A stretch of DNA of 64,000 bases from VRUE01 sp963702955 (GCA_963702955.1 OY969774.1:124001-188000), one strand, 5' to 3'. Positions 20,546-29,038 are shown, counted from the first letter of the stretch. Program-made: numbers and translations. The notes: a model not told the origin generated them from the letters alone.

Positions 20546-21384
20546 TCGAGGGGATCGTGGAACGGGCGCTGGCGGAGGACGTTGGCGCCGGCGACGTGAC
20601 GTCACAGGCGACTGTGCCCGAGGGGGCGCGGGCTCGGGCGCGGATCTTGCAGAAGGCGCCCGGCGTCGTCTTCGGGCTGGCGGCGGTCGCCGAGGCGATG
20701 CGGCAGTGCGGGGTGGAGGAGGTCGACAACCTGGTGGTCGAGGGGCAGTGGCGCGAGGAGGTGCCGGCGGAGGTCGTGCTGGCGAGCGGGTCGGCCCGGG
20801 GCCTGTTGGCGGCGGAGCGGACCGCGCTCAACTTCCTCGGCCATCTCTCCGGCGTCGCCACGTTGACCGCGCGCTTCGTCGAGGCGGTCTCCGGCACCGG
20901 CGCCCGCATCCTCGACACCCGCAAGACGACGCCGGGGCTGCGTGCCCTCGAGAAGGCGGCGGTGGCTGCCGGCGGCGGTCAGAACCACCGCATGGGCCTC
21001 TACGACGCGATCCTGATCAAGGAGAACCACATCGCCCTCGCCGGCAGCCTGGCCAAGGCCGTGCACGGGGCGCGCACCACGCAGCCGGACCTGCCGGTCG
21101 AGGTCGAGTGCCGCGACCTGCTCGAGGTCGCCTACGCGATCGGCACCGGCGCCGACCGGCTGCTGCTCGACAACATGGACGCGGCGGCCCTACGCGAGGC
21201 GGTGCGCCTGCGCGACACCGAAGGCCGAGGCGACGGCAGGCCGACGCTGGAGGCCTCGGGAGGCGTCACCCTGGAGACCGTGCGCGAGATCGCCGAGACC
21301 GGCGTCAACTACATCTCGGTCGGCGCTCTCACCCACTCGGCCCCGAATCTCGACTTCAGCCTGCTGCTCGAGTCGGCTACTTGA
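20530..21384 (+). CDS. nadC: Nicotinate-nucleotide pyrophosphorylase (carboxylating)
   Basis: Converts quinolinate and PRPP to nicotinate mononucleotide in de novo NAD synthesis. The 284-residue protein shows AEDVGAGDVTS at the N-terminus, RILDTRKTTPGLRALEKAAVAAGGG (quinolinate and phosphate binding), HRMGLYDAILIKENHI, and the barrel end LEASGGVTLETVREIAETGVNYISVGALTHS. ATG 20530 fits the family start. The stop lies inside the end of mutM on the other strand (8-base convergent overlap). nadA lies 0.9 kb downstream on the same strand. Confidence 0.96.
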   Translation: MVLLEIEGIVERALAEDVGAGDVTSQATVPEGARARARILQKAPGVVFGLAAVAEAMRQCGVEEVDNLVVEGQWREEVPAEVVLASGSARGLLAAERTALNFLGHLSGVATLTARFVEAVSGTGARILDTRKTTPGLRALEKAAVAAGGGQNHRMGLYDAILIKENHIALAGSLAKAVHGARTTQPDLPVEVECRDLLEVAYAIGTGADRLLLDNMDAAALREAVRLRDTEGRGDGRPTLEASGGVTLETVREIAETGVNYISVGALTHSAPNLDFSLLLESAT

Positions 21385-22222
21385 GGAGGCGCGAGAGGCG
21401 GCGGTCTTTGAGGACGCGGCCGCCGGTCTGCTCCTGCGGGCAGTAGTTGGTCTGGTGCTCGGAGAAGAAGACCGCCTCGATCGTGGTGCCGCAGCGGGGG
21501 CAGGGCTCGCCCTCGCGCCTGTGGACCTTCAGCGGCATCGGCAGCTTGTCGGGCAGCTCGTCGCCTATGACCTGCTCGTAGTGGTCGATCGCGTCGCCGA
21601 GGACGTGGAGGGCCGCGTGGAGCTGCCGCACCTCGTCGTCGTCCAGCTCGGAGCCCTGCTTGAAGGGCGAGAGCCTCGCCTCCCAGAGGATCTCGTCGAC
21701 CCAGGAGCGGCCGATGCCGGCGATGTCGCCCTGGTGGCGGAGCAGGGGATGGAGGTGGCGCGGCTGGTCGATCGCCGCGGCGAAGACGTCGAGCGGGGGT
21801 GGGGGCCAGGCTTCCGGACCCAGCCTCGCGACCGCCTCGTCTTCGGCGATGGCGCCGGTCGGGAGCAGCTTCGCCCAAGCCCGCTGCTTGGTCCCGAACT
21901 CGCGCAGTCGCAGCTCGCGGCCGTCGGCTAGACGGATCAGCACGCGCGAGGCGCGGTCTTTGGGCGAGGCGCGCCTGTCGAAGACGCGCAGGCGCCCGGC
22001 CGACATCAGATGGATCAGCAGGGCGAGGTCGCCGAGCTCTACGACCGGCATCTTGCCGATGCGGCGGACCGCCGTGACCTCGCGCCCGCCGAGCGCGTCG
22101 AGCGGCGGGTCGAAGGTCTTCATCACGTTCATCCCCGGCGCCAGCGCCGATTCGATCTCCGCTCCCCTGACGGCGGCGTCGAGGCGCCGCGCCGTGATCT
22201 CGACCTCGGGAAGCTCGGGCAT
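21377..22222 (-). CDS. mutM: Formamidopyrimidine-DNA glycosylase
   Basis: Base-excision repair enzyme for 8-oxoguanine. The protein starts PELPEVE after the initiator Met, so the catalytic N-terminal Pro and Glu are present. The H2TH region includes GIGRSWVDEILWEARLSPF. The C-terminal zinc finger is CPRCG...YCPQEQTGG, with the last two positions CPQE rather than the usual CPxCQ, so one zinc Cys of the standard finger seems altered. ATG 22222 is chosen over the longer open frame because of the mandatory N-terminal Pro. 281 residues. Confidence 0.9.
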   Translation of the reverse strand: MPELPEVEITARRLDAAVRGAEIESALAPGMNVMKTFDPPLDALGGREVTAVRRIGKMPVVELGDLALLIHLMSAGRLRVFDRRASPKDRASRVLIRLADGRELRLREFGTKQRAWAKLLPTGAIAEDEAVARLGPEAWPPPPLDVFAAAIDQPRHLHPLLRHQGDIAGIGRSWVDEILWEARLSPFKQGSELDDDEVRQLHAALHVLGDAIDHYEQVIGDELPDKLPMPLKVHRREGEPCPRCGTTIEAVFFSEHQTNYCPQEQTGGRVLKDRRLSRLLK

Positions 22223-22250
22223 GCCGAGAGGGTAGTCTCGATATTGGCCC

Positions 22251-23264
22251 ATGAGAGAGCTGCCGACGATCAACGAGCCGGTTCCGATGCTCGACCTCTC
22301 GCCGGAGGAGGTCGAGGAGATGTCGCGCGAGGTGCGCGAGCTGGCGGCCGAGCGCGACGCGGTGATCCTCGCCCACAACTACCAGGTGCCCGAGGTCCAG
22401 GACGTCGCCGACTACACCGGCGACTCGCTCGGCCTCTCGCGCCAGGCGGCCGCATCCGACGCTTCCGTGATCGCCTTCTGCGGCGTCCACTTCATGGCCG
22501 AGACGGCCTCGGTGCTCTCGCCCGAGAAGACGGTGCTGATCCCCGACCTGGCGGCCGGCTGCTCGCTGGCCGACTCGATCACGGCGAGCGAGCTGCGCAA
22601 CTGGAAGGCCCGCCACAGCCCCGACGCGGTCGTCGTCATGTACGTCAACACCTCGGCCGAGGTGAAGGCCGAGACCGACTACTGCTGCACCTCCTCCAAT
22701 GCGGTCAAGGTGGTCGAGCACATCCTCCGCGAGCACGGTCCCGAGACCGAGATCCTCTTCGGCCCCGACATCTGGCTCGGCTCCTACGTCGAGCGCGAGA
22801 CCGGCCACTCGATGCACGTCTGGCCGGGCGAGTGCCACGTCCACGCCGGGATCCGGCCCGACGACATCCGCGCCCAGCGCGCGGCTCACCCCGGCGCCGA
22901 GTTCCTCGTCCACCCCGAGTGCGGCTGCGTCACCCAGGTGATGGAGTTCGTCGCCGCCGGCGAAGTCGAGGCCGAGGGCGTGCACATGCTCTCGACCGGG
23001 CAGATGCTCGACTACGTCAGCCGCAACCCCGACGGCGAGTTCATCGTCGCCACCGAGAACGGCATGCTGCACCCGCTGCACCAGGCGGCGCCGGAAGCGA
23101 GCCTGATCGAGGCCAACCGGATGGCCGTCTGCAAGTACATGAAGGAGATCACGCTGCCGAAGCTGCGCGACGGCCTGCGCGAGATGAAGTTCGAGGTCTC
23201 GGTGCCGGCGGAGGTCGCCGAGCGGGCGCGGGTGCCGATCGAGCGCATGGTCGCGATCGGATAG
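22251..23264 (+). CDS. nadA: Quinolinate synthase A
   Basis: A [4Fe-4S] enzyme that condenses iminoaspartate with dihydroxyacetone phosphate to quinolinate. Visible are ILAHNYQVPEVQDVADYTGDSLGLS, the FCGVHFMAETASVLSP segment, and cysteine-bearing parts ADLAAGCSLADS-type, VHPECGCVTQVMEF and the late MAVCKYMKEITL. At 337 residues it matches the family. Its start is 28 bases from the divergent mutM start. No nadB is seen; nadC lies just upstream. Confidence 0.95.
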   Translation: MRELPTINEPVPMLDLSPEEVEEMSREVRELAAERDAVILAHNYQVPEVQDVADYTGDSLGLSRQAAASDASVIAFCGVHFMAETASVLSPEKTVLIPDLAAGCSLADSITASELRNWKARHSPDAVVVMYVNTSAEVKAETDYCCTSSNAVKVVEHILREHGPETEILFGPDIWLGSYVERETGHSMHVWPGECHVHAGIRPDDIRAQRAAHPGAEFLVHPECGCVTQVMEFVAAGEVEAEGVHMLSTGQMLDYVSRNPDGEFIVATENGMLHPLHQAAPEASLIEANRMAVCKYMKEITLPKLRDGLREMKFEVSVPAEVAERARVPIERMVAIG

Positions 23265-23283
23265 GGGCAGCTAGAGTCCGGCT

Positions 23284-25131
23284 ATGCCCCAGGCGACCTC
23301 GGAGGACACCCTCAGCGGCGAGCAGCTGCAGGAGCTGGCGCAACAGCTTCGCGTCGACTCGGTCCGCTCGGCGGCGGCCGCCGGCTCGGGTCACCCGACC
23401 TCCTCGATGTCGGCCGCCGACCTGATGGCGGTGCTGTTCGCGCACCACCTGCGCTACGACTTCGACGACCCCGACAACAGGGCCGCGGACCACCTCGTCT
23501 TCTCCAAGGGCCACGCCTCGCCGCTGCTCTACTCGCTCTACAAAGCGGCCGGCGCGATCGACGACGAGGAGCTGCTGAGCTTCCGCGAGTTCGGCTCGCG
23601 CCTGCAGGGCCACCCGACGCCCGAACTGCCGTGGGTCGACGTCGCCACCGGCTCGCTCGGCCAGGGGCTGCCGATCTCGGTCGGCATCGCCCTCGCCGCC
23701 GACCGGCTCGAGCACTCCGAGCTGCGCGTCTGGGTGCTCTGCGGCGACTCCGAGCTGGCCGAGGGCTCGATGTGGGAGGCCTTCGAGCACGCCGGCCACG
23801 CCGGGCTCGGCAACCTGATCGCGATCGTCAACGTCAACCGGCTCGGCCAGCGGGGGCCGACGATGCACGAGTGGGACACCTCCTCGCTGGCGGCGCGGAC
23901 GAGCGCCTGCGGTTGGGACACGCAAGAGATCGACGGCCACGACACCACCGCGATCGAAGCGGCCTACGAGCGGGCGCTGGCGAGCGAGCGCCCGGCGGTG
24001 ATCTTCGCCCGCACCAAGAAGGGCTCCGGGGTCGCTGCTGTGGAGGACCAGGAGAACCAGCACGGCAAGCCGCTGGCCGATCCGGAAGCGGCGGTCGAGG
24101 AGCTGGGCGGGATCCGCTCGATCCGGATCGACGTGGGGGCGCCGCCCGCTCCGCAGCCGTTCGAGATCGCCAGGGCGGAAGTCGAGCGTCCGAGCTACGA
24201 GCTCGGCGAGAAGGTCGCGACCCGCGGCGCCTACGGCGACGCGCTCGCCTGGCTCGGCTCGGTCAACGAGAAAGTGGTCGCGCTCGACGGCGAGGTCGGC
24301 AACTCGACCTACGCCGAACGCTTCGCCGCCAAGCACCCCGACCGCTTCTTCGAGATGTACATCGCCGAGCAGCAGATGGTCGCCGCCGCGGTCGGCGTGC
24401 AGACGCGCGGCTGGAAGCCGTTCGCCTCGTCCTTCGGCGCCTTCCTCAGCCGCGCCTACGACTTCATCCGCATGGCGGCGATCTCCGACGCCGACGTCAA
24501 GCTCTGCGGCTCCCACGTCGGCGTTTCGATCGGCCCCGACGGGCCCTCGCAGATGGCGCTCGAAGACATCGCCGCCTTCCGCGCCGTGCTCGACAGCGTC
24601 GTCCTCTACCCGAGCGACGCCAACCAGGCGGTGGCGCTGCTCGACGCGATGCGCGAGCACCGCGGCGTCAGCTACATGCGCACGACTCGCGGCGCGACGC
24701 CGGTGCTCTACGAGGCGGGCGAGAGCTTCGAGATCGGCGGCAGTCACACGGTGCGGTCGAGTGGGGAGGACGCGGTGACGTTGATCGGCGCCGGCATCAC
24801 CCTGCACGAATGCCTCGCCGCCGCCGAGCAGGTCGCCGAACAGGGGATCGCCGCGCGGGTGATCGACCTCTACTCGGTCAAGCCGGTCAACGCCGCGGCG
24901 ATCCTCCGCGCGGCCGAGGAGACCCGCGTCCTGATCACGGTCGAGGACCACTGGGCCGAGGGTGGGATCGGCGAGACCGTCGCCGGCGTCCTCGCCGAAG
25001 CCGGCGCCGGCACGCCGCTGGTCCGGCTGGCGGTCAGCGAGCGCCCCGGCAGCGGCCCGCCCGAGGCGCTGCTGGCCGCCGCGGGCATCGACGCCGACGC
25101 GATCGTCGCCGCGGTCGAACGCACCCTTTAA
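23284..25131 (+). CDS. tkt: Transketolase
   Basis: Thiamine-diphosphate enzyme of the pentose phosphate pathway. The N-terminal half carries SGHPTSSMSAADLMAVLF, FSKGHASPLLYSLY, and the ThDP motif GDSELAEGSMWEAFEHAG...IVNVNRLGQ. The second half has EMYIAEQQMVAAAVG and the C-terminal swivelling domain. At 615 residues it is on the short side for bacterial transketolase (about 650-700) but both halves are in one chain. ATG 23284 lies 19 bases after nadA. Confidence 0.9.
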   Translation: MPQATSEDTLSGEQLQELAQQLRVDSVRSAAAAGSGHPTSSMSAADLMAVLFAHHLRYDFDDPDNRAADHLVFSKGHASPLLYSLYKAAGAIDDEELLSFREFGSRLQGHPTPELPWVDVATGSLGQGLPISVGIALAADRLEHSELRVWVLCGDSELAEGSMWEAFEHAGHAGLGNLIAIVNVNRLGQRGPTMHEWDTSSLAARTSACGWDTQEIDGHDTTAIEAAYERALASERPAVIFARTKKGSGVAAVEDQENQHGKPLADPEAAVEELGGIRSIRIDVGAPPAPQPFEIARAEVERPSYELGEKVATRGAYGDALAWLGSVNEKVVALDGEVGNSTYAERFAAKHPDRFFEMYIAEQQMVAAAVGVQTRGWKPFASSFGAFLSRAYDFIRMAAISDADVKLCGSHVGVSIGPDGPSQMALEDIAAFRAVLDSVVLYPSDANQAVALLDAMREHRGVSYMRTTRGATPVLYEAGESFEIGGSHTVRSSGEDAVTLIGAGITLHECLAAAEQVAEQGIAARVIDLYSVKPVNAAAILRAAEETRVLITVEDHWAEGGIGETVAGVLAEAGAGTPLVRLAVSERPGSGPPEALLAAAGIDADAIVAAVERTL

Positions 25132-25210
25132 CGAACCCTTGACCCTCGCTTGGGGTGGGCATTGCCCGGCCCGGCGGACAATGGCTCGACCCCGAACAAA
25201 GGAACGAGCT

Positions 25211-25471
25211 ATGAGCAGCAGACGAGCGAGGATCGCGGCGACCGCAACCGTGCTCGGCCTGGGCGCGCTCGGGGGCGTCGCGCTGGAGAGCAATCACGGG
25301 GTGCCGACCCAGCTGGCCCAGGCGGGCAAGGGCGGGTCGGCGGCGGTCGTGACCACGGCCAGCGGCGCAACCGTCCCGGCCTCTCAGGCGACGACGGGCG
25401 AAGCAGCGACTACGCGGCCCCCGATCGTCACCCGCGCCAGCGGCGGCGGTCTGGTCCCGGTCGACGACTGA
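25211..25471 (+). CDS. Small exported Thr/Ala/Gly-rich protein
   Basis: An 86-residue protein I do not recognise. The N-terminus (RRARIAATATVLGLGALGGVALES) is a signal or anchor and closely resembles that of the PVTT-repeat protein at 28045. The rest has VVTTASGATVPAS, ATTRPPIVTRASGGG and no conserved domain. ATG 25211 has ggaacg upstream and is chosen over a longer frame inside tkt. The SGAT tetrapeptide resembles the core of ApbE flavinylation sites; such short matches are common in low-complexity sequence. Confidence 0.6.
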   Translation: MSSRRARIAATATVLGLGALGGVALESNHGVPTQLAQAGKGGSAAVVTTASGATVPASQATTGEAATTRPPIVTRASGGGLVPVDD

Positions 25472-25474
25472 GGT

Positions 25475-25822
25475 TCAGTCGTCGGCGCCGTGGCCGCCGC
25501 CGTCGCCCGAACCGTCGCCGCCTTCCTGCGACGGCGTGACCGGCGATTCGGGAGTTTCGGCGGGCGTGGTGACGGTCGGTTCCGGCGGTGCGGTGGTGGT
25601 CGTGGTCGTCGGTGCGCTGGGAGCGGGCTTGGCGGTGCGATGGGGCTTGCCGCTGCCCTTCGGCTTGGCAAAGGCCGGCGCAAGCGTGTCGCCGGCGGAG
25701 ATCGATTCGGAGGAGAGGCCGATCTGACGGCTGACGAGGCTGCTTGCGGCCACCGCGACCGCGGCGGCGATGACGATGCCGAGCAGCGCCAAGCCGACCC
25801 ATTTGAACGTCGTCGATCTCAT
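25475..25822 (-). CDS. Small membrane-anchored Thr/Pro-rich protein
   Basis: 115 residues: one N-terminal membrane segment (WVGLALLGIVIAAAVAVAASSL), then a Lys/Pro-rich part and a Thr-rich part (TTTTTTAPPEPTVTTP, SPVTPSQ), ending in an acidic Gly tail (EGGDGSGDGGGHGADD) like that of the PVTT protein at 28045. Its ATG overlaps the stop of the sensor kinase gene by 4 bases, so it is the third gene of the regulator-kinase operon. It may be an accessory of the kinase or part of the neighbouring electron-transfer system. No known domain. Confidence 0.65.
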   Translation of the reverse strand: MRSTTFKWVGLALLGIVIAAAVAVAASSLVSRQIGLSSESISAGDTLAPAFAKPKGSGKPHRTAKPAPSAPTTTTTTAPPEPTVTTPAETPESPVTPSQEGGDGSGDGGGHGADD

Positions 25823-27189
25823 CGTTCGGGCACCTCTATGACAGCACGCAGACCGCCCCGGCTGCGGTTGTGGAGGATGACCTCGCCGCCCCATTGGCGG
25901 GTCAGCTCGCGGGCGATCGGCAGGCCGAGGCCGGTCCCGGCGGGCCCGCGCCGGCCGGCGCTACCGCGGCTGAAGCGCTCGAACACCGCCTCCTCCTCGC
26001 CCGGCTCGAGGCCGGGGCCCTCGTCGAGGACCTCGATGCGACCCGGTGCCGCGGCGATCGTCACCGCCGTGCCCGCCGGCGAGTAGCGCAGCGCGTTCTC
26101 GACCAGCGCGTCGAGCGAGCGGTCGAGGTCGGGACGGGCGCACCAGGCTGACCCGGCCGTTCCCTCGCTGCGGGAGTCGAGAGCGATCCCGCGCTCGCGG
26201 GCCGCGTCGCGCCAGCGCTCCGCCGCTCGACCCGCCGCCTCGCCGAGGTCGATCCGCTCGCCGGGCAGCTCGTGCTCGCCGGCGCGGCTGAGGATCAGCA
26301 GCTCGTCGACGATCTGCGAGAGGCGGTCGATCTCGCGCATCGCGGCGTCGAGCTCCTGCGTCTCGGCCCCGTCGTCCGGCCCTCTCGCGGCGAGGTTTTC
26401 GAGCCGCAGACGCAGCCCGGTCAGCGGCGTGCGCAGTTGGTGGGAGGCGTCGGCGACGAAGTCCTGCTGGACTCGCAGCAGTCGCCGGATTCGCGCGGTC
26501 ATCTCGTTGAAGGCGCGGCCGAGCGAGCGTTGCTCGGAGCTGCCCTCGACGGCAACCGCGGTGTCGAGGTCGCCGCCGGCGACACGGCGGGCGGCGTCGT
26601 CGAGGCGGCGGATCGGCAGCGCGATGCGGCGCGCGATCAGCGCCCCGGCGGCGAGCGCGAGCAGCAAGACGACGCCCGCCAGCCCCGCCAGGTCGAGCAG
26701 CGACGTGCGCACCGCGCGGTTCACGGCGGCGACGCTCTGGGTGATCCGGACGGCGCCGCCGGGCCGGCCGTGCTCGAGCACCGGCACCGCGGTGGCGAGG
26801 ATTTCAGTCCCCAGCGTGGCGCTGTTGCGGGTGATCTGCTCGCTGTGGCCGCGCAGCGCCGCGCGAATCTCGGGCCGGCTCGCGTAGCTGCGCCCGACCG
26901 GGGCGCCGGCCGAGTCGGCGAGCAGTCGGCCGCGCCGGTCGACGACGATCGCCCGGCCGCGAACGCTGTCGGCGGAGACCCGCGCGAGGCGTCGCAGCCC
27001 GGCCAGCCGCGGCGGTTCGAGCAGCTCCGAGGCGCTGGCGGCGACGACGTCGGCCTGGCTGCGCGCCTGGCCGCGAACCTCGGAGTCGACCCGGTCGCGC
27101 AGGCTGAGCGCCAGCGGCACGCCGAGGGCGATCAGCGCCAGCAGTAGGACGTAGGCAAGCGCCAGCAGCAGGGTGGCCCGCAGCGACAT
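25819..27189 (-). CDS. HAMP-containing sensor histidine kinase
   Basis: 456 residues. Two membrane segments (about 7-28 and 165-188) flank an extracytoplasmic sensing part of some 135 residues. A HAMP linker (RRIALPIRRLDDAARRVAGGDL) follows, then the His box ASHQLRTPLTGLRLRLE and the ATP-binding lid (DEGPGLEPGEEEAVFERFSRG and GTGLGLPIARELTRQWGG). It lies directly after the OmpR-type regulator and before a small membrane protein. The kinase-regulator pair stands back-to-back with the apbE operon, which it probably controls; this is inferred from position. Confidence 0.93.
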   Translation of the reverse strand: MSLRATLLLALAYVLLLALIALGVPLALSLRDRVDSEVRGQARSQADVVAASASELLEPPRLAGLRRLARVSADSVRGRAIVVDRRGRLLADSAGAPVGRSYASRPEIRAALRGHSEQITRNSATLGTEILATAVPVLEHGRPGGAVRITQSVAAVNRAVRTSLLDLAGLAGVVLLLALAAGALIARRIALPIRRLDDAARRVAGGDLDTAVAVEGSSEQRSLGRAFNEMTARIRRLLRVQQDFVADASHQLRTPLTGLRLRLENLAARGPDDGAETQELDAAMREIDRLSQIVDELLILSRAGEHELPGERIDLGEAAGRAAERWRDAARERGIALDSRSEGTAGSAWCARPDLDRSLDALVENALRYSPAGTAVTIAAAPGRIEVLDEGPGLEPGEEEAVFERFSRGSAGRRGPAGTGLGLPIARELTRQWGGEVILHNRSRGGLRAVIEVPER

Positions 27190-27196
27190 TTGCCGC

Positions 27197-27904
27197 TCAC
27201 CCTGCCGGTGCGGCGAAGCGGAAGCCGACGCCCCGCACCGTCTCGATGAAGGCGGGGTGCGCCGGGTCGTCGCCGAGCTTGCGCCGCAGCCAGCCGACGT
27301 GGACGTCGAGCGTCTTGGTCGAGCCGAACCAGTTGACGTCCCAGACCCGCGACATCAGGTCCTCGCGGGAGACGACCTGGCCGGCGTGGCGCATCAGCTC
27401 GGCCAGCAGGTCGAACTCCTTGCGCGAGAGGTCGAGCTCGGCGCCGCGCAGGCGGGCGATCCGCGCCGCCGGGTCGATCTCCAGATCGCCGACCGAGAGC
27501 GGTTCCTCGGGAAGCTCCTCATGCCTGGCGCTGCGGCGCAGGACGGCCCGGATCCGCGAGATCACCTCGGCGGCGCTGAACGGCTTGACGACGTAGTCGT
27601 CGGCACCGAGCTCGAGGCCGACGATCTTGTCCATCTCGGTCCCGCGCGCGGTCAGCATCACGATCGGCACGTCGGAGCGGCGCCGCAGCTCGCGGCAGAC
27701 GTCGCGGCCGTCGCCGTCGGGTAGCGCCAGGTCGAGCATCACCAGGTCGGGTTCCGCCTTCTCGGCCAGTTCGAGCGCGCCCGCGGCGGTGCCGGTCAGG
27801 ACCGGCTCGAAGCCGGCGCGGCGCAACGCCTCGGCGAACGGCTCGGCGATCGAGGCCTCGTCCTCGACGACGAGGATGCGCCCGCCGGGCGCTTTCTTGT
27901 CCAT
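27197..27904 (-). CDS. OmpR-family response regulator
   Basis: 235 residues. The receiver domain has the acidic pair EDEAS, phosphoacceptor LVMLDLALPDGDG (Asp near 57), IVMLTARG and the KPF lysine (VVKPFSAAE). The C-terminal winged helix ends with VWDVNWFGSTKTLDVHVGWLRRKLG and VRGVGFRF. The gene precedes the kinase by 7 bases. Its upstream region (27905-28044) is shared with the divergent PVTT operon and contains a repeated TTTGCC-N5-TTTA sequence. Confidence 0.95.
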   Translation of the reverse strand: MDKKAPGGRILVVEDEASIAEPFAEALRRAGFEPVLTGTAAGALELAEKAEPDLVMLDLALPDGDGRDVCRELRRRSDVPIVMLTARGTEMDKIVGLELGADDYVVKPFSAAEVISRIRAVLRRSARHEELPEEPLSVGDLEIDPAARIARLRGAELDLSRKEFDLLAELMRHAGQVVSREDLMSRVWDVNWFGSTKTLDVHVGWLRRKLGDDPAHPAFIETVRGVGFRFAAPAG

Positions 27905-27924
27905 GAGGCAACTGTAACGGTGAG

Positions 27925-27970
27925 TTTGCCGCCGATTTAGGTGCGGCGACGAGGTTTTGCCAACTCTTTA
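27925..27970. promoter_or_regulatory. Candidate operator: two TTTGCC-N5-TTTA direct repeats
   Basis: Identical half-site patterns at 27925-27939 and 27956-27970, 31 bases apart (three helical turns), between the response regulator gene and the divergent PVTT/apbE operon. Direct repeats are typical of OmpR-family binding sites, so the adjacent regulator is the natural candidate. No experimental support is visible. Confidence 0.4.
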
Positions 27971-28044
27971 CCCATGCCTGGGCTGCGCTTGCACGGCCGC
28001 CGCGCAGACTGCGATCCGCAACTTCGGCCAGGAGGTCTTCACTC

Positions 28045-28761
28045 GTGAACAGTTTCAAGACGCGAATCGCAGTCGGTGCAACCATCTTCGGCCTCGGCGG
28101 CCTGGCGGGGCTGGCGCTGAGCGCCGGCAACCAGGGGGCCTCGCAGCCGGTCGCGATGAAACCGCTGGTTCACACCCAGGTGATGCGGCGGACGGTCCAC
28201 GTCACCAAGCACGCCAAGCCGAAACACCCGCCGGCGGGGGCCGGCGGCTGGACGACCGCCGGCGGCGCCGGCTCCGGCTACGGATCGAGCGGCTCGGCGA
28301 GCGCCAGCACCGGCTCCTCCTCGGTCGGCTCCTCGCCGTCGTCCCCCTCCTACTCGGGCTCCTCGACCCCGGTCAGCACCGGCGCCAGCAGCGCCGGCAG
28401 CGGCACGACCTCGGGCGGCTCCTCGCATTCGGGCCGCCACAACGGTCCGGTCACGACCCACAGCAGCGGCTCGCACAGCTCGCACGGCGGCCGCCACGGC
28501 TCCCACGGCCACGGCTCGCCGGTAACCACCCACAGCAGCGGCTCGCACGGACACAGCTCGCCTGCCCACTCGACCGCGCCGGTCACGACGCACAGCAGCG
28601 GCTCGAGCGCCGGCGCCGGCGGCGGTGGCAGCACTCCGGTGACCACCGCCAGCAGCAGTGCCGGCGGCGAAGCGAGCACGCCCGTCACCACCGCGAGCAG
28701 CGGAGCCGGCGGCGGCGGTGGCGAGCACGAGAGCGAGGGCGGCGATGGCGGCGGTGACTGA
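28045..28761 (+). CDS. Exported PVTT-repeat Ser/Gly/Thr-rich protein
   Basis: 238 residues with no known domain. Residues 7-28 (RIAVGATIFGLGGLAGLALSAG) form a signal peptide or anchor. A basic linker (TVHVTKHAKPKHPP) is followed by about 165 residues made of Ser, Gly, Thr, Ala and His. PVTT occurs five times (starting near residues 135, 159, 179, 198 and 213), three times as PVTTHSSGS and twice as PVTTASS. A PVSTGASS variant sits near 109. The tail is acidic (EHESEGGDGGGD). GTG 28045 has GGAGG 9 bases upstream. It is the first gene of the apbE/ferric-reductase operon, so it could be the outward-facing flavin or metal carrier; that is a hypothesis. Confidence 0.7.
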   Translation: MNSFKTRIAVGATIFGLGGLAGLALSAGNQGASQPVAMKPLVHTQVMRRTVHVTKHAKPKHPPAGAGGWTTAGGAGSGYGSSGSASASTGSSSVGSSPSSPSYSGSSTPVSTGASSAGSGTTSGGSSHSGRHNGPVTTHSSGSHSSHGGRHGSHGHGSPVTTHSSGSHGHSSPAHSTAPVTTHSSGSSAGAGGGGSTPVTTASSSAGGEASTPVTTASSGAGGGGGEHESEGGDGGGD

Positions 28762-29038
28762 GTCGCGCCGTGCTCGCCGCCCCGGCTCGGCCCCGGTCCT
28801 CTGGGGCTCGCCGGCGCTCTTCCTGGCGCTGTTCGCGCTGCTCACCTACCAGCTCGCGGCGTCAACTCCACCGCCGCCGCGGCCGGTCCTGGTGCGCAAG
28901 GTGATCAAGCGCCGCGTCGTCACCACCGTCCTGCCGACGCCGGGCGCGACCAGCGTCAGCGGCGGCCCGGTCGTGACCAGCTCGGCGCCCGAACTCGCCT
29001 CGAGCGAAGCGGCGCCCGTGACCACGGGAGCATCATGA
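28745..29038 (+). CDS. Small membrane-anchored TT-rich protein
   Basis: 97 residues: a basic N-terminus, one membrane segment (VLWGSPALFLALFALLTYQLAA), a Pro-rich and then basic stretch (RPVLVRKVIKRR), and an outer tail with VVTTVLPTPGATS, PVVTSSAPE and a C-terminal PVTTGAS. ATG 28745 overlaps the preceding gene by 17 bases and has GAGGG just upstream; GTG 28754 is an alternative. The tail motifs link it to the PVTT protein. Its stop overlaps the apbE start by 4 bases. Function unknown. Confidence 0.65.
   Translation: MAAVTESRRARRPGSAPVLWGSPALFLALFALLTYQLAASTPPPPRPVLVRKVIKRRVVTTVLPTPGATSVSGGPVVTSSAPELASSEAAPVTTGAS

Noticed and set aside
28350..28691. Direct repeats in the PVTT gene as a CRISPR-like array
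   Set aside because: Repeats are unequal in spacing (15-24 codons), in frame and protein-coding; no cas genes are nearby.
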